64,000 nucleotides of DNA from Clostridiaceae bacterium (GTDB lineage Bacteria; Bacillota; Clostridia; Acetivibrionales; DUMB01), in contig DUMB01000011.1 of assembly GCA_012840085.1 (NCBI GenBank), positions 1 to 64,000 of the forward strand, in the 5' to 3' direction. The notes below the pieces were generated by a model. It ran no database searches. It was not told the DNA's origin and worked only from the letters and a program-made list of their open reading frames with translations. Every line of letters begins with the position of its first letter. Within the stretch, counting starts at the first letter, position 1. A program made the translations under genes and the position numbers. This document shows positions 8,233 through 16,688 of this stretch, piece after piece.

Positions 8233-8856
8233 ATGGCAGCGCTGCCGGACTTATTAATAACAGCAATATCTGGAGCTGTAGTTTGTATAGCAGGACTTAC
8301 TGTTTCATTACTTTCTGAAAAATTATCAAAACAAAAAAAGGAAAGCGAAGATTTAATAAAAAGAATTGCCAAAGTAGCAAGTGATGACCCGGTAGATGTT
8401 AATAAAGATCTAATGAAAAACAGCCTGATTGAGGAACTTATAAGCAGTTATCACAAACAAGCATTGAGCCAGGCAGGTATTCAGTTTTATTTCAGCGTCG
8501 TTGCAGCAGCAATTGGCTTTGGAATAATAGCATACATGGTATTTTCAAAAAGTACATCGAGTGAATTTGAGGTGGTTTTGAAATCACTGCCGGGAGTTGC
8601 AATATCAAGCGTAGCAGGGCTCTTTTTCAAACAGGCCGGTGAAACCAGGAAAAGAGCAACTGAATTATATGACAGGCTGCGCATCGATAAGCAGATGAAG
8701 CAAGCAATGCTGCTGGTAGGTTCTATTGATGATCACAAGGTCAAGTCGCTTATACAGGCCCAAATGGTATTAAATTTGGCAGGAGTAAAATATGACTCAA
8801 TAAGCATGACAGATTTGTTAAATAAAGTTTATAACAGTAACGAAACTAAAAACTAG
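8233..8856 (+). CDS. Two-helix membrane protein resembling the TRADD-N-associated TM domain
   Basis: The protein is 207 residues. There is an N-terminal hydrophobic helix (about 5-27) and a basic/acidic linker. The core is 'SSYHKQALSQAGIQFYFSVV', TM at 90-108, then TM at about 120-137 ('PGVAISSVAGLFF'), and a C-terminal helical part 'RATELYDRLRIDKQMKQA'. This layout and these sequences resemble the cyanobacterial TRADD-N-associated two-TM domain (CyanoTRADDas_TM) described in predicted bacterial conflict and signalling proteins. Here it lacks a fused effector or TRADD-N domain and has no operon partner. The family call is from memory and should be checked; the membrane topology is clear. Confidence 0.55.
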   Translation: MAALPDLLITAISGAVVCIAGLTVSLLSEKLSKQKKESEDLIKRIAKVASDDPVDVNKDLMKNSLIEELISSYHKQALSQAGIQFYFSVVAAAIGFGIIAYMVFSKSTSSEFEVVLKSLPGVAISSVAGLFFKQAGETRKRATELYDRLRIDKQMKQAMLLVGSIDDHKVKSLIQAQMVLNLAGVKYDSISMTDLLNKVYNSNETKN

Positions 8857-8878
8857 AAATAAGCGAAAATAAATATAC

Positions 8879-8951
8879 TGCAAAATCATGTTCTATAAAA
8901 TTATGCTCTGTAAAACCATGTTATATAAAACCAAGTCCTGTAACGTCATGG
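8879..8951 (+). repeat. 15-nt degenerate tandem repeat, five copies
   Basis: Units start at 8879, 8894, 8909, 8924 and 8939 with consensus 'tataaaaccatgttc' and about 60-80% identity. The tract lies just downstream of the membrane-protein gene. Confidence 0.8.
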
Positions 8952-9125
8952 ATAAAGTGTTTGGGATAATATTGTTTGACTGCATAATATGGTATATAAT
9001 GGACAGGTAGTTAAATATCAGAACAGAAAATATTCATACAAATGTGGCAGTGGCTTGCACTGCATCATTTCGGACAGGTTGATTCTGTTGCGGCCTGTAA
9101 GGAAAGGAAAAGACGGAAGATGAAT

Positions 9126-9590
9126 ATGAAAGCATACGAGGAAAAACTTAAAAATTATATTATTGAAAACAGTATTGATGCAGAACAGATAATATTTTCA
9201 AAATCATGTCATTCTGTCCAGGAGGCGGCAGAAGCTGTAGGTGCACCACCTGAAGATCTTGTAAAAAACATATGTATGATTGATGATAATGATAACTTGA
9301 TTGTAGCAATCGTAAAAGGTGAAGACAGGGTAAGCATGTCAAGAGTGGGAAAGGCTTTAAATACTGACACACCGCGAATTGCCAATGAAAATGAGATTCT
9401 TGAAAAGACAGGCTACCCCTGTGGAGGAGTTCCTTCCTTTGGCTATAAAGCTACATATATAATAGACCCTAAAGTTTTGGAAAAGGATATTATATATACC
9501 GGAGGAGGTTCTCCATATTCTTTGGTGCGCATAACAAGCAAGGAATTGCAAAAAGCGAATAAGGGACTGGTTGCAAGGGTAAGAAAGTGA
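9126..9590 (+). CDS. YbaK/ProX-like aminoacyl-tRNA deacylase
   Basis: The protein is 154 residues. ATG 9126 is chosen because GGAAG lies six bases upstream; in-frame starts at 9120 and 9042 have poor sites. The YbaK/EbsC fold is recognisable in 'APPEDLVKNICMIDDNDNLIVAIVKGEDRVS', the 'GYPCGGVPSFGY' loop and 'YTGGGSPYSLVRIT'. The family hydrolyses mischarged aminoacyl-tRNA (Cys-tRNAPro, Ala-tRNAPro). Which substrate this copy prefers cannot be read from sequence. It is convergent with the next gene, seven bases away. Confidence 0.85.
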   Translation: MKAYEEKLKNYIIENSIDAEQIIFSKSCHSVQEAAEAVGAPPEDLVKNICMIDDNDNLIVAIVKGEDRVSMSRVGKALNTDTPRIANENEILEKTGYPCGGVPSFGYKATYIIDPKVLEKDIIYTGGGSPYSLVRITSKELQKANKGLVARVRK

Positions 9591-9597
9591 TGCCTGA

Positions 9598-9909
9598 TTA
9601 GTCATCACTTTCACTGAATGCTGCATTGGAAGCTGCAAGAACTGTATTGCCGGCAACTAAATATGCTATTCTTAAGGCCTCTGCAATCTGATTGTCAGAT
9701 ACACCCATATGGCGGGCAACTTTGGATAGCAACCTGACCCCTTCCTTCGCACCGCTAAGAGCGTCCAGTGTCATAGCTATCAATATCTTGGTCTTTGAGT
9801 CCAGCTCCCCCGGGGCCATTGCCAGTTCAAATATTTCTGCTATTTGTTCAAAAAACTTTGGATCGGATTTTTTTAAGTCCTGAATAAATTTCGGATAGCT
9901 GTCCCTCAT
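9598..9909 (-). CDS. Carboxymuconolactone decarboxylase-family protein without the CxxC motif
   Basis: The protein is 103 residues from ATG 9909 (AGGAGG at 9922-9917; TTG 9915 is too close). The all-helical AhpD/CMD pattern is present: 'FFEQIAEIFELAMAPGELDSKTKILIAM', 'VARHMGVSDNQIAEAL'. The redox CxxC that gives AhpD its peroxidase-partner role is absent; the protein has no cysteine at all. It may therefore be a non-redox member, perhaps structural or a decarboxylase-like enzyme. Confidence 0.8.
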   Translation of the reverse strand: MRDSYPKFIQDLKKSDPKFFEQIAEIFELAMAPGELDSKTKILIAMTLDALSGAKEGVRLLSKVARHMGVSDNQIAEALRIAYLVAGNTVLAASNAAFSESDD

Positions 9910-10028
9910 TTGCAATCCTCCTGTTTAGTAATTATAATATTAATATTATACCACAAACAGGCAAATTCTTATTGTTAGCAAGATATAAGTATAAATGGGT
10001 CCTGGAGGTTGATAATAAGGTTGGGTGA

Positions 10029-11444
10029 TTGGGTGTGCATTTGCCGGAAGACTTTATAATAAAAATGAAAGAACTGCTTAAAGACGAGTTTGAGGATTTT
10101 ATAAAAAGCTACGAAGAAAACAGAAATCAGGGACTTAGGGTTAACACCCTGAAAATATCCGTGCAGGATTTCCATGATAAAAGTCCGTTTACCATAAAGA
10201 AAATTCCCTGGACACAAGAAGGGTTTTATTATGGAGATACCGACAGGCCTGGAAAACACCCTTATCATGAGGCTGGTTTATACTATATCCAGGAACCCAG
10301 CGCCATGGCTGTAGGAGAGATGGTAGATCCTATGCCGGGGGAGAAGATTTTGGATTTGTGCGCAGCTCCTGGAGGTAAAACAACCCACATAGCTGCAAAA
10401 ATGAATCAAAAAGGATTTTTGCTTGCCAACGAAATCCATCCGGCACGTGCGAAAATTCTTTCTCAAAATGTTGAACGTATGGGAATAAGAAACACAGTGG
10501 TTACCAATGAAACCCCTGAACGTCTGGCACAAAGGTTTCCAGGTTATTTTGACAGGGTTCTGGTAGATGCTCCCTGCTCCGGAGAGGGGATGTTTCGTAA
10601 AGATCCCCAGGCTTGTGAAGAGTGGAGCCTGGAAAATGTAGCCATGTGCGCTTCCCGGCAATTGGATATACTTAAGCACGCCGGCAGTATGCTGCGCCCG
10701 GGAGGAAGACTTATATATTCAACCTGTACTTTTTCACCGGAAGAAAATGAAGGAGTGATAAGCAAATTTCTTAATTCCAGTCCGGAGTTTGAAGTGGAGG
10801 ACATTCAAGCTTACGAAGGCTTTGACAGAGGCAGGGCTGACTGGATTGCAGATGCGGCTGAAAACATTGAAAAGACTATCCGCATCTGGCCCCATAAGTT
10901 ACAGGGGGAAGGCCATTTTATAGCAGTATTAAGAAAAAAAGACATAAGCGAGGGAACTGGTGGCGGTATCGAGCGGGCAAGCGGGATTGCGCGGGTAAAC
11001 CGGAAATATTTACACACCTCATTGGACAGAAAACTGCTGAAGGATTATTACCACTTTGCGGAGGAGTTTTTGAGCTTTATACCTGAAGGAAAATATGTAT
11101 TGTTTGGTGAACAGTTATATATCATACCTGAGGAAATGCTGGCTTTGGAAAATCTTAAGGTGGTTCGTCCGGGGTGGCATTTGGGAACTATCAAGAAAAA
11201 CCGTTTTGAGCCTTCTCATGCGCTGGGGATTTCCATAAAGGGAGAACAGGTTAAATATAAATTGAATCTGAGTGCAGATTCTGATGAGATAACGGCATAT
11301 TTAAAAGGTGAACCTTTGGAGGCGGAAGGTCCGAAAGGCTGGTATCTGGTAGAGGTGGACGGATATTCGATCGGATGGGGAAAACTGACGGACCGTATAT
11401 TAAAAAATCATTATCCTAAAGGCCTGAGGTGGAAAAATACATAA
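10029..11444 (+). CDS. rRNA cytosine-C5 methyltransferase (RsmF/NOL1-NOP2-sun family)
   Basis: The protein is 471 residues. The N-terminal RNA-binding part is followed by the SAM site 'DLCAAPGGKTTHIA' (about 113-126). Motif IV is 'VDAPCSGEGMFRKDP' and motif VI 'YSTCTFSPEENE', each with the Cys used for base release and attack. The C-terminal third is the PUA-like extension of RsmF-type enzymes. It methylates a cytosine in 16S rRNA; the exact position cannot be told. The start is uncertain: TTG 10029 has only AAGG at 10017-10020, and GTG 10035 or TTG 10041 are alternatives. Not in an operon. Confidence 0.9.
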   Translation: MGVHLPEDFIIKMKELLKDEFEDFIKSYEENRNQGLRVNTLKISVQDFHDKSPFTIKKIPWTQEGFYYGDTDRPGKHPYHEAGLYYIQEPSAMAVGEMVDPMPGEKILDLCAAPGGKTTHIAAKMNQKGFLLANEIHPARAKILSQNVERMGIRNTVVTNETPERLAQRFPGYFDRVLVDAPCSGEGMFRKDPQACEEWSLENVAMCASRQLDILKHAGSMLRPGGRLIYSTCTFSPEENEGVISKFLNSSPEFEVEDIQAYEGFDRGRADWIADAAENIEKTIRIWPHKLQGEGHFIAVLRKKDISEGTGGGIERASGIARVNRKYLHTSLDRKLLKDYYHFAEEFLSFIPEGKYVLFGEQLYIIPEEMLALENLKVVRPGWHLGTIKKNRFEPSHALGISIKGEQVKYKLNLSADSDEITAYLKGEPLEAEGPKGWYLVEVDGYSIGWGKLTDRILKNHYPKGLRWKNT

Positions 11445-11516
11445 TTGAAAATTACCTTTAACTGCCAGTGCCAATGATGCTTAGGCTTATTGCCGTACCC
11501 GTCGTTCAAGTAACGA

Positions 11517-11725
11517 ATAAGTCATACGCAGATTAAAAAGTGATACGAAGGTAAGTAAATGATACAAAGATAAGTAAGCGGAACGCAGATAAATAAGTAA
11601 TACACAGATAAGTAAATGATACGAAGGTAAATATGTGATACGAAGATAAGCAAGTTGTGCGCAGATAAATAAGCGATATGCAGATAAATAAGTGATGCGA
11701 ATTTAAATAGGGATGCGAATATAAG
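11517..11725 (+). repeat. 19-nt degenerate tandem repeat, about eleven copies
   Basis: The whole 11445-11756 gap holds no gene. From 11517 to 11725 it is a ladder of about 19-nt units, consensus 'aagtaagtgatacgaagat', with unit-to-unit identity of roughly 65-90%. The ladder runs up to the AAGAGGTG ribosome binding site of the next gene. Confidence 0.9.
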
Positions 11726-11756
11726 TGCAGATATAATTCAGATAAGAGGTGATAAG

Positions 11757-12725
11757 ATGCTAAAGATATGTTTGCTTGACTCTAAAACACTTGGCAATGA
11801 TGTTGACCTGACGGTGTTTAATAAATTAGGAGAATTTACGATATACGAAACCACAAAACCCGAAGAAGTAATAGAGAGAATTAAGGATCAGAATATTGTT
11901 ATTACCAACAAGGTGATTCTAAATGAATCTAATCTGAAGCATGCACCTGATATAAAACTTATATGTATAACTGCAACAGGCACAAATAACATTGACCTGG
12001 AATATGCCCGTTCCAGAAATATTGCCGTGACAAATGTAGCGGGATATTCAACAATGAGTGTAACCCAGCATACGTTTGCAATGCTGTTTTACCTTATGGG
12101 GTATCTGGGGTATTATGACAATTATGTAAAATCAGGAGAATATTCCAAAAACGACATTTTTACCAACCTTGATAAACCATTCTGGGAACTGAGTGGGAAA
12201 ACCTGGGGGATTATCGGGCTTGGTACAATAGGCCGGTCAGTTGCTGCTGTTGCTACGGCTTTTGGGTGTCGTGTTGTTTACTATTCAACTTCAGGCAAAA
12301 ACAACAATGCCGATTATGAAAGACTTGAGCTGGATCAGCTTTTAAGTGAGTCGGATATAGTTTCAATTCATGCGCCTCTGAATGAGTCAACCAGAAACCT
12401 TATAGATTACCGGAGGATTGGCAAAATGAAAAAGCACGCCGTGTTATTGAACCTCGGAAGGGGAGGAATAGTAAACGAAGAAGACCTGGCCAGGGCACTG
12501 GATGAAGGAATTATCGCAGGTGCAGCTCTTGATGTTCTTGGGAAAGAGCCTGTTGAAAGTGACAATCCCCTGCTTAAGATAAAGCAGAAAGACAGACTGT
12601 TCATAACCCCCCACATAGCATGGGCAAGTCTTGAAGCGAGAAAAAGGCTGGTAAATGAAGTAGTATTAAATATTGAGGCATATTTAAAGAACGAAAGCAG
12701 AAACAGGGTATGCCAGACAGAATGA
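11757..12725 (+). CDS. D-isomer-specific 2-hydroxyacid dehydrogenase
   Basis: The protein is 322 residues. The NAD-binding motif is 'GIIGLGTIGRSVAAVATAFG' (about 155-175), and it has 'NLGRGGIVNEEDLARAL' with the substrate/NAD Arg. The acid of the relay is in 'ALDVLGKEPVE' and the catalytic His in 'FITPHIAWAS'. It reduces 2-oxoacids such as hydroxypyruvate or glyoxylate; the sequence resembles glycerate-dehydrogenase-like members, but substrate is not assignable. AAGAGGTGATAAG precedes ATG. The 3' end is duplicated in tandem across the stop codon. Confidence 0.9.
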   Translation: MLKICLLDSKTLGNDVDLTVFNKLGEFTIYETTKPEEVIERIKDQNIVITNKVILNESNLKHAPDIKLICITATGTNNIDLEYARSRNIAVTNVAGYSTMSVTQHTFAMLFYLMGYLGYYDNYVKSGEYSKNDIFTNLDKPFWELSGKTWGIIGLGTIGRSVAAVATAFGCRVVYYSTSGKNNNADYERLELDQLLSESDIVSIHAPLNESTRNLIDYRRIGKMKKHAVLLNLGRGGIVNEEDLARALDEGIIAGAALDVLGKEPVESDNPLLKIKQKDRLFITPHIAWASLEARKRLVNEVVLNIEAYLKNESRNRVCQTE

Positions 12726-12778
12726 AAAATATGGTATGCCAGACAGAATGAAAAATATGGTATGACAGACAGGATAGG
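12707..12778 (+). repeat. 26-nt tandem repeat spanning the stop codon
   Basis: The unit 12707-12732, containing the last codons and the TGA of the dehydrogenase, is repeated identically at 12733-12758 and imperfectly from 12759. The coding tail has therefore been copied into the intergenic region. Confidence 0.95.
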
Positions 12779-12837
12779 AAACACTGAATTAAAAATGTAT
12801 ATGATAAAGATAAAACAAATTGGTGAGATAAAAAGCA

Positions 12838-13632
12838 ATGCTGGACAGGAAAAATATACTCGACAAATTAAATAATATTGATGACAAGATGCTTATAGCC
12901 AGAGTACTTGATAAGGCAGTCAGCGCAGAAAAATCCCGGACCGTTGCCTGGACTGATTTCCTTGATCCCTATCAAATCAGGCTTGTTGAGCGGTCAATGT
13001 GTAGTGTAAAGGGTATAGAATGCCGATTTGACGGCGGATATAACGGGGCTGAGCGGAAGATTGCCATATTTGAACCTGGCCATTTATCTGCTTTATCGAA
13101 GCAGAGCAAAGAGACTCCTTTGTGTATTATAAATATTGAACTGAAAAGAGAGAGCAACATTACGCACAGGGATTACCTTGGTTCTTTGATGGGACTGGGG
13201 ATTAAGAGGGAGAAAATTGGTGACATAATCGTAGAAGGTGGATCGTGCAGTGTTATTGTTCTGAAGGAAATTGCAGATTATATACTGTACAATCTCAATA
13301 AAGTAGGCAATACAGGCGTCTCTGTCAGTAAAGGAAAAGTAGATGACTTAAGAGTACCTGAACCAAAAACAAAAGAAATCAGATGCACTGTGCCTTCGTT
13401 AAGACTTGATTGCATAGTAAGCAACGGCTTTGGAATATCAAGAAATCAAGTTGCCCCGCTTTTTAAATCCGGCAGGGTATATGTAAATTGGGAGCCTGAA
13501 GAGAAATTGTCTGCCCAGGTCAAAGAAGGAGATACCATATCTGTTAAGGGCAAAGGGCGAATTGTTCTGGAAGAGATAGGTAATAAAACGAGAAAAGACA
13601 GAATCTCAATAGTAATAAAGCGGTTTGTTTAA
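12838..13632 (+). CDS. ylmH: YlmH-type S4-domain RNA-binding protein
   Basis: The protein is 264 residues. The N-terminal two-thirds matches the YlmH domain ('YQIRLVERSMCSVKGIECRF', 'HRDYLGSLMGLGIKREKIGDI'). The C-terminal S4 fold follows at about 185-250 ('PSLRLDCIVSNGFGISRNQVAPLFKSGRVYVNW'). YlmH proteins bind the 50S/tRNA region and are linked to ribosome quality control and division-gene operons. Here it is not beside division genes. ATG 12838 has only a weak GGTGAG site. The last 19 nt of the gene are repeated after the stop. Confidence 0.9.
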   Translation: MLDRKNILDKLNNIDDKMLIARVLDKAVSAEKSRTVAWTDFLDPYQIRLVERSMCSVKGIECRFDGGYNGAERKIAIFEPGHLSALSKQSKETPLCIINIELKRESNITHRDYLGSLMGLGIKREKIGDIIVEGGSCSVIVLKEIADYILYNLNKVGNTGVSVSKGKVDDLRVPEPKTKEIRCTVPSLRLDCIVSNGFGISRNQVAPLFKSGRVYVNWEPEEKLSAQVKEGDTISVKGKGRIVLEEIGNKTRKDRISIVIKRFV

Positions 13633-13650
13633 AATAAAGCGGTTTGCTTG
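13614..13650 (+). repeat. 19-nt duplication of the ylmH 3' end
   Basis: 13614-13631, with the last codons and most of the stop, recurs at 13633-13650 with two changes. It is the same pattern as at the preceding gene. Confidence 0.9.
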
Positions 13651-13660
13651 GATGGCTTTG

Positions 13661-13693
13661 GCCGGCATTACGCACTGTTGTCGGAATGCCGGC
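13661..13693. terminator. Hairpin between convergent genes
   Basis: GCCGGCATT (13661-13669) pairs with AATGCCGGC (13685-13693). It lies between the convergent ylmH and F420-ligase genes. There is no T-run, so termination is inferred from position. On the minus strand it begins TGTGCCGGCATTCCG, matching the start of the elements at 42.2 and 63.2 kb. Confidence 0.4.
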
Positions 13694-13709
13694 ACACTCA
13701 GCATATATC

Positions 13710-14897
13710 TTATTCACTTGCGTAATTGTCAAAATATCCTTGTATAAGAACTATTGGAGTACCTTTGTCACCGCTTCCGCTTGTAAGATCACAAAGGCTG
13801 CCGATCAGGTCTGTAATACGCCTTGGTGTGGTTCCAAGAGATTCGGAACTTCCAACAAGATCCTTGCTCTTTTCTTCTATTTTTCTCTTCATGGCATTGT
13901 CCAGGTCTTCTCCCTGTAGACCGTTCAGTTCATTATCAGCCACATACTTTATTTTAATTTCATTTGGAGTTCCATTGAGACCTTCAGTATATCCCGGTGA
14001 GACAACCGGATCGGCAAGTTCCCATATCTTACCGACAGGATCCTTAAAGGCACCGTCACCATATATCATAACTTCAGTATGCTTTCCTGTCTTTTCTTTC
14101 AGGACACTCTGAACTTTATAAACGAATTCTTCACAGTCCCTGGGGAAAAGTTTCAGTTTATTATCTGTTGCCATGTTTGAGCCAAGAAGTCCGTAGTCAG
14201 GGTTGAACCCGCTTCCATTAACGGGTTTGGATAAAATTTCATCAAGAGAATAAACCTTTTCGGCTCCCGCATCCAGCAATATTTTCTTTGTTCTGAATCT
14301 CTCGTGTATATTTGCCACAAGAAATTCCTTTGTATACTTTAATGCTGTTCTCGGATCATTTGTAAGGTAGATTTTAATGTTATCGCCGCCTGCAAGTTCA
14401 CGGTACATTTCAACATAATCTACCCCGGTAAAAGGATGCAAAACCTTTTTCCCAAAAATCTTTCTGTATTCATCTTCGCTTAAAATGTCAGTATAGGGAT
14501 TGACTCCTGAATTGTACATCATGTCCGGATCCATAAGATGATTTCCTACCTCATCTGATGGATAGTTTAAAAAGAGGTATATTTTCTTTCCGCTTTTTAC
14601 AATGCCCTTGAATATATTTGCAAATCTATTTCTGCTAAGGATAGGAAATATTACTCCTATAGCTCCGCTGAACTTTTCGTTTATATCTGCAGCAACATCA
14701 TCAATTGAGGCATAGTTACCCTGGGCTCTTGAAAGAAGTGATTCTGTAATGCCTACAACATCTCTGTCCCTGAGTGAAAAATTTTCTGACTCAGCAGCTT
14801 TTATTACACAATCTACTACAATATTAACGAGATCGTCTCCTTCTTTAATAATAGGAGCCCTTATACCTCTGACAGTAGTTCCGACCATTCGCTTCAT
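13710..14897 (-). CDS. Coenzyme F420-0:L-glutamate ligase family protein
   Basis: The protein is 395 residues from ATG 14897 with GGAGGT upstream; the longer frame to 14975 has no site. The CofE/FbiB N-domain pattern is visible: 'GDDLVNIVVDCVIKAAE', 'DRDVVGITESLLSRAQGNYASIDD', and metal/GTP-site residues in 'VMIYGDGAFKDPVGKIWELADP'. It is longer than archaeal CofE (about 250 residues). In methanogens and actinobacteria the family adds glutamate to F420-0. No other F420 gene lies in the window, so the substrate in this clostridium may be different (inference). Confidence 0.8.
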   Translation of the reverse strand: MKRMVGTTVRGIRAPIIKEGDDLVNIVVDCVIKAAESENFSLRDRDVVGITESLLSRAQGNYASIDDVAADINEKFSGAIGVIFPILSRNRFANIFKGIVKSGKKIYLFLNYPSDEVGNHLMDPDMMYNSGVNPYTDILSEDEYRKIFGKKVLHPFTGVDYVEMYRELAGGDNIKIYLTNDPRTALKYTKEFLVANIHERFRTKKILLDAGAEKVYSLDEILSKPVNGSGFNPDYGLLGSNMATDNKLKLFPRDCEEFVYKVQSVLKEKTGKHTEVMIYGDGAFKDPVGKIWELADPVVSPGYTEGLNGTPNEIKIKYVADNELNGLQGEDLDNAMKRKIEEKSKDLVGSSESLGTTPRRITDLIGSLCDLTSGSGDKGTPIVLIQGYFDNYASE

Positions 14898-15177
14898 TTG
14901 TTTACCTCCAAAATCAATTATATAAAGATTTGAATAAATAATCAGAATAAAAGGCATATAAATAAATATATTCAAATCCAGAAAACATTATAGCATATTT
15001 TTCTAAAGGAATTTATATTTTTAAATAATTTTAGTTATTTTATGGTTATTTGGTAACAGATGTATGAATACGAACTGTATACTGTTATTGAAGTATATAC
15101 TGTTAATAATTAAAAATGTATGATATATTTATTATTATTATTTAAACAATATTTTTAAGTATAATTTGGAGGAAGAT

Positions 15178-15732
15178 ATGAAGTATAGTTTAGAGGAAAA
15201 CATAGCAAAAATTCTTATTCCTAAGGAGAAGCTTCAGGAAAGGATATCAGAGCTGGCAAAGCAAATAAATGAAGATTATCAAGGCAAAAGTATTGTTATG
15301 GTTGGAATACTGAGAGGAGCTGTGCTTTTTTACGGAGATCTGGCCAAGGAGATAAAAGTGCCTCTAAGTATGGATTTTATGGCCGTATCGAGCTATGGGA
15401 GCGGTACAAGATCATCAGGTGTTGTCAGAATTATTCATGACCTTGAGGAGAATATTGAGGGTAAAGATGTGCTTATTGTAGAGGATATAATCGACTCAGG
15501 GCTGACACTTCATTATCTTGTAGAAATTCTTAAATCCCGCAAACCTAACAGTATTAAACTTTGCTGTCTTCTGGACAAACCATCTCAAAGGGTTAAACCT
15601 ATTAATCCTGATTATGTTGGTTTTGAAATTCCGAATGAGTTTGTGGTAGGCTATGGACTCGACTATGCCGAAATGTACCGTAACCTGCCTTATATAGGAA
15701 TATTAAAGCCCGAAGCCTATGCAACAAAATAA
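15178..15732 (+). CDS. hpt: Hypoxanthine phosphoribosyltransferase
   Basis: The protein is 184 residues from ATG 15178 with GGAGG six bases upstream. It has '[18 protein letters not shown]', the PRPP loop '[17 protein letters not shown]' (about 98-114), the flexible-loop '[13 protein letters not shown]' and '[29 protein letters not shown]'. It converts hypoxanthine and guanine with PRPP to IMP and GMP in the cytosol. It is monocistronic here, rather than next to tilS/ftsH as in many Firmicutes. Confidence 0.95.
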   Translation: MKYSLEENIAKILIPKEKLQERISELAKQINEDYQGKSIVMVGILRGAVLFYGDLAKEIKVPLSMDFMAVSSYGSGTRSSGVVRIIHDLEENIEGKDVLIVEDIIDSGLTLHYLVEILKSRKPNSIKLCCLLDKPSQRVKPINPDYVGFEIPNEFVVGYGLDYAEMYRNLPYIGILKPEAYATK

Positions 15733-15873
15733 AAGTTGCGATTCCCGGCTTTCATTAATTCTCCTGTGTCAGACGCTGTCATGGCTGTTTTATGGAAACT
15801 TATTCCGTCAATTATCATAATATGTAGTATAGTAACCGGCTAAAACTTATTTGTTTGAGGAGTGGAATAATTT

Positions 15874-16326
15874 ATGTGCAATTACTACGATTATGATAAT
15901 TATGACAGCTATGATTATTATGACAGGCAGACAGGTTTGCCTTTTGGTCTGCCTTTTGGAGGACAGCAGGGTATGCCGCCATTTGGCCTTCCTTTCCAGC
16001 AGCCAGGTTTCCAGCCTCCCGCACCGCCTTTTGGAGCACCAGGAGGAGGGCAGCAGCAAGGTCCGCCGTCCGGACCTCCACCATCATTCGTACCTCAGCA
16101 GACTCAGGCTCAAACCCCGGGAGTTGGAGTCTTTGCCATTGATCCAGGTGCAATAAGACCATGCCGTTTCAGATTTGTATACCTGTGGCTGCGTAACGGC
16201 CAGCAGTTCTGGGCATGGCTTGTATTTGTAGGCAACAGGTCTGCAGCCGGATGGAGATGGACTGGTTTCAGGTGGGTTTACTTTGGTGTGGATCTTGAAG
16301 ATATCCAGAGTTTTGTATGCTACTAG
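15874..16326 (+). CDS. Tyr/Asp- and Pro/Gly/Gln-rich protein with aromatic C-terminal domain
   Basis: The protein is 150 residues. Residues 1-18 are almost only Y, D and N. Residues 20-90 are low-complexity 'GLPFG', 'PPFG' and Pro-Gln-rich repeats. Residues 95-150 form a compact domain rich in W/F/Y ('RPCRFRFVYLWLRNGQQFWAW', 'GWRWTGFRWVYFGVDL') ending in CY. There is no signal peptide. This composition suits a spore-coat or other self-assembling surface layer (inference). The C-terminal domain seems conserved in clostridia from memory, but I cannot name it. GAGGAG precedes ATG 15874. Confidence 0.75.
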   Translation: MCNYYDYDNYDSYDYYDRQTGLPFGLPFGGQQGMPPFGLPFQQPGFQPPAPPFGAPGGGQQQGPPSGPPPSFVPQQTQAQTPGVGVFAIDPGAIRPCRFRFVYLWLRNGQQFWAWLVFVGNRSAAGWRWTGFRWVYFGVDLEDIQSFVCY

Positions 16327-16688
16327 TGGAAAGACTAATGGAAAGTATTAATAGATGCAGGGAAAGAAAATAATAAATAATAAAAAAGGATTTGAGGATA
16401 AAAGCGATAATTTTGTGGATAAAAGCAACAAAAAGTAAGTATAAAGTGCTGTGGAGATTTTATTTAAGAAGTCTCCACTATTTTTTTGAGAATTAAACCC
16501 GCCATTTGGCCAGTTTGATACCAAGTATTGCGTATGGTATACTTTAGAAATGAGATAATCATTGGCCGGCAGTATTTAACAATTGTTATTTAACTGTTAT
16601 GCAAAGGTTTAATAAATACCAGGCCGGGATCAAATCCTGGTTAAACAACAAAAAGGCCAAACAATAAAAAAAGAAAGGTTGTGCGATT
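16327..16688 (+). other. Gene-free region with a 21-nt duplication
   Basis: 16391-16411 is repeated at 16412-16432 (unit 'tttgaggataaaagcgataa' plus one base; about 75% identical). A terminator follows at 16451. The rest up to 16688 shows no ORF; AAGAAAGG at its end serves the PII-like gene. Confidence 0.7.
16451..16489 (+). terminator. Rho-independent terminator
   Basis: GTGGAGATTT (16451-16460) pairs with AAGTCTCCAC (16469-16478) with one G-U. TATTTTTTT follows. Confidence 0.85.

Noticed and set aside
11517..11725. Tandem units considered as a CRISPR array
   Set aside because: Repeats are contiguous and degenerate, with no unique spacers, no palindromic repeat and no cas genes in the window.
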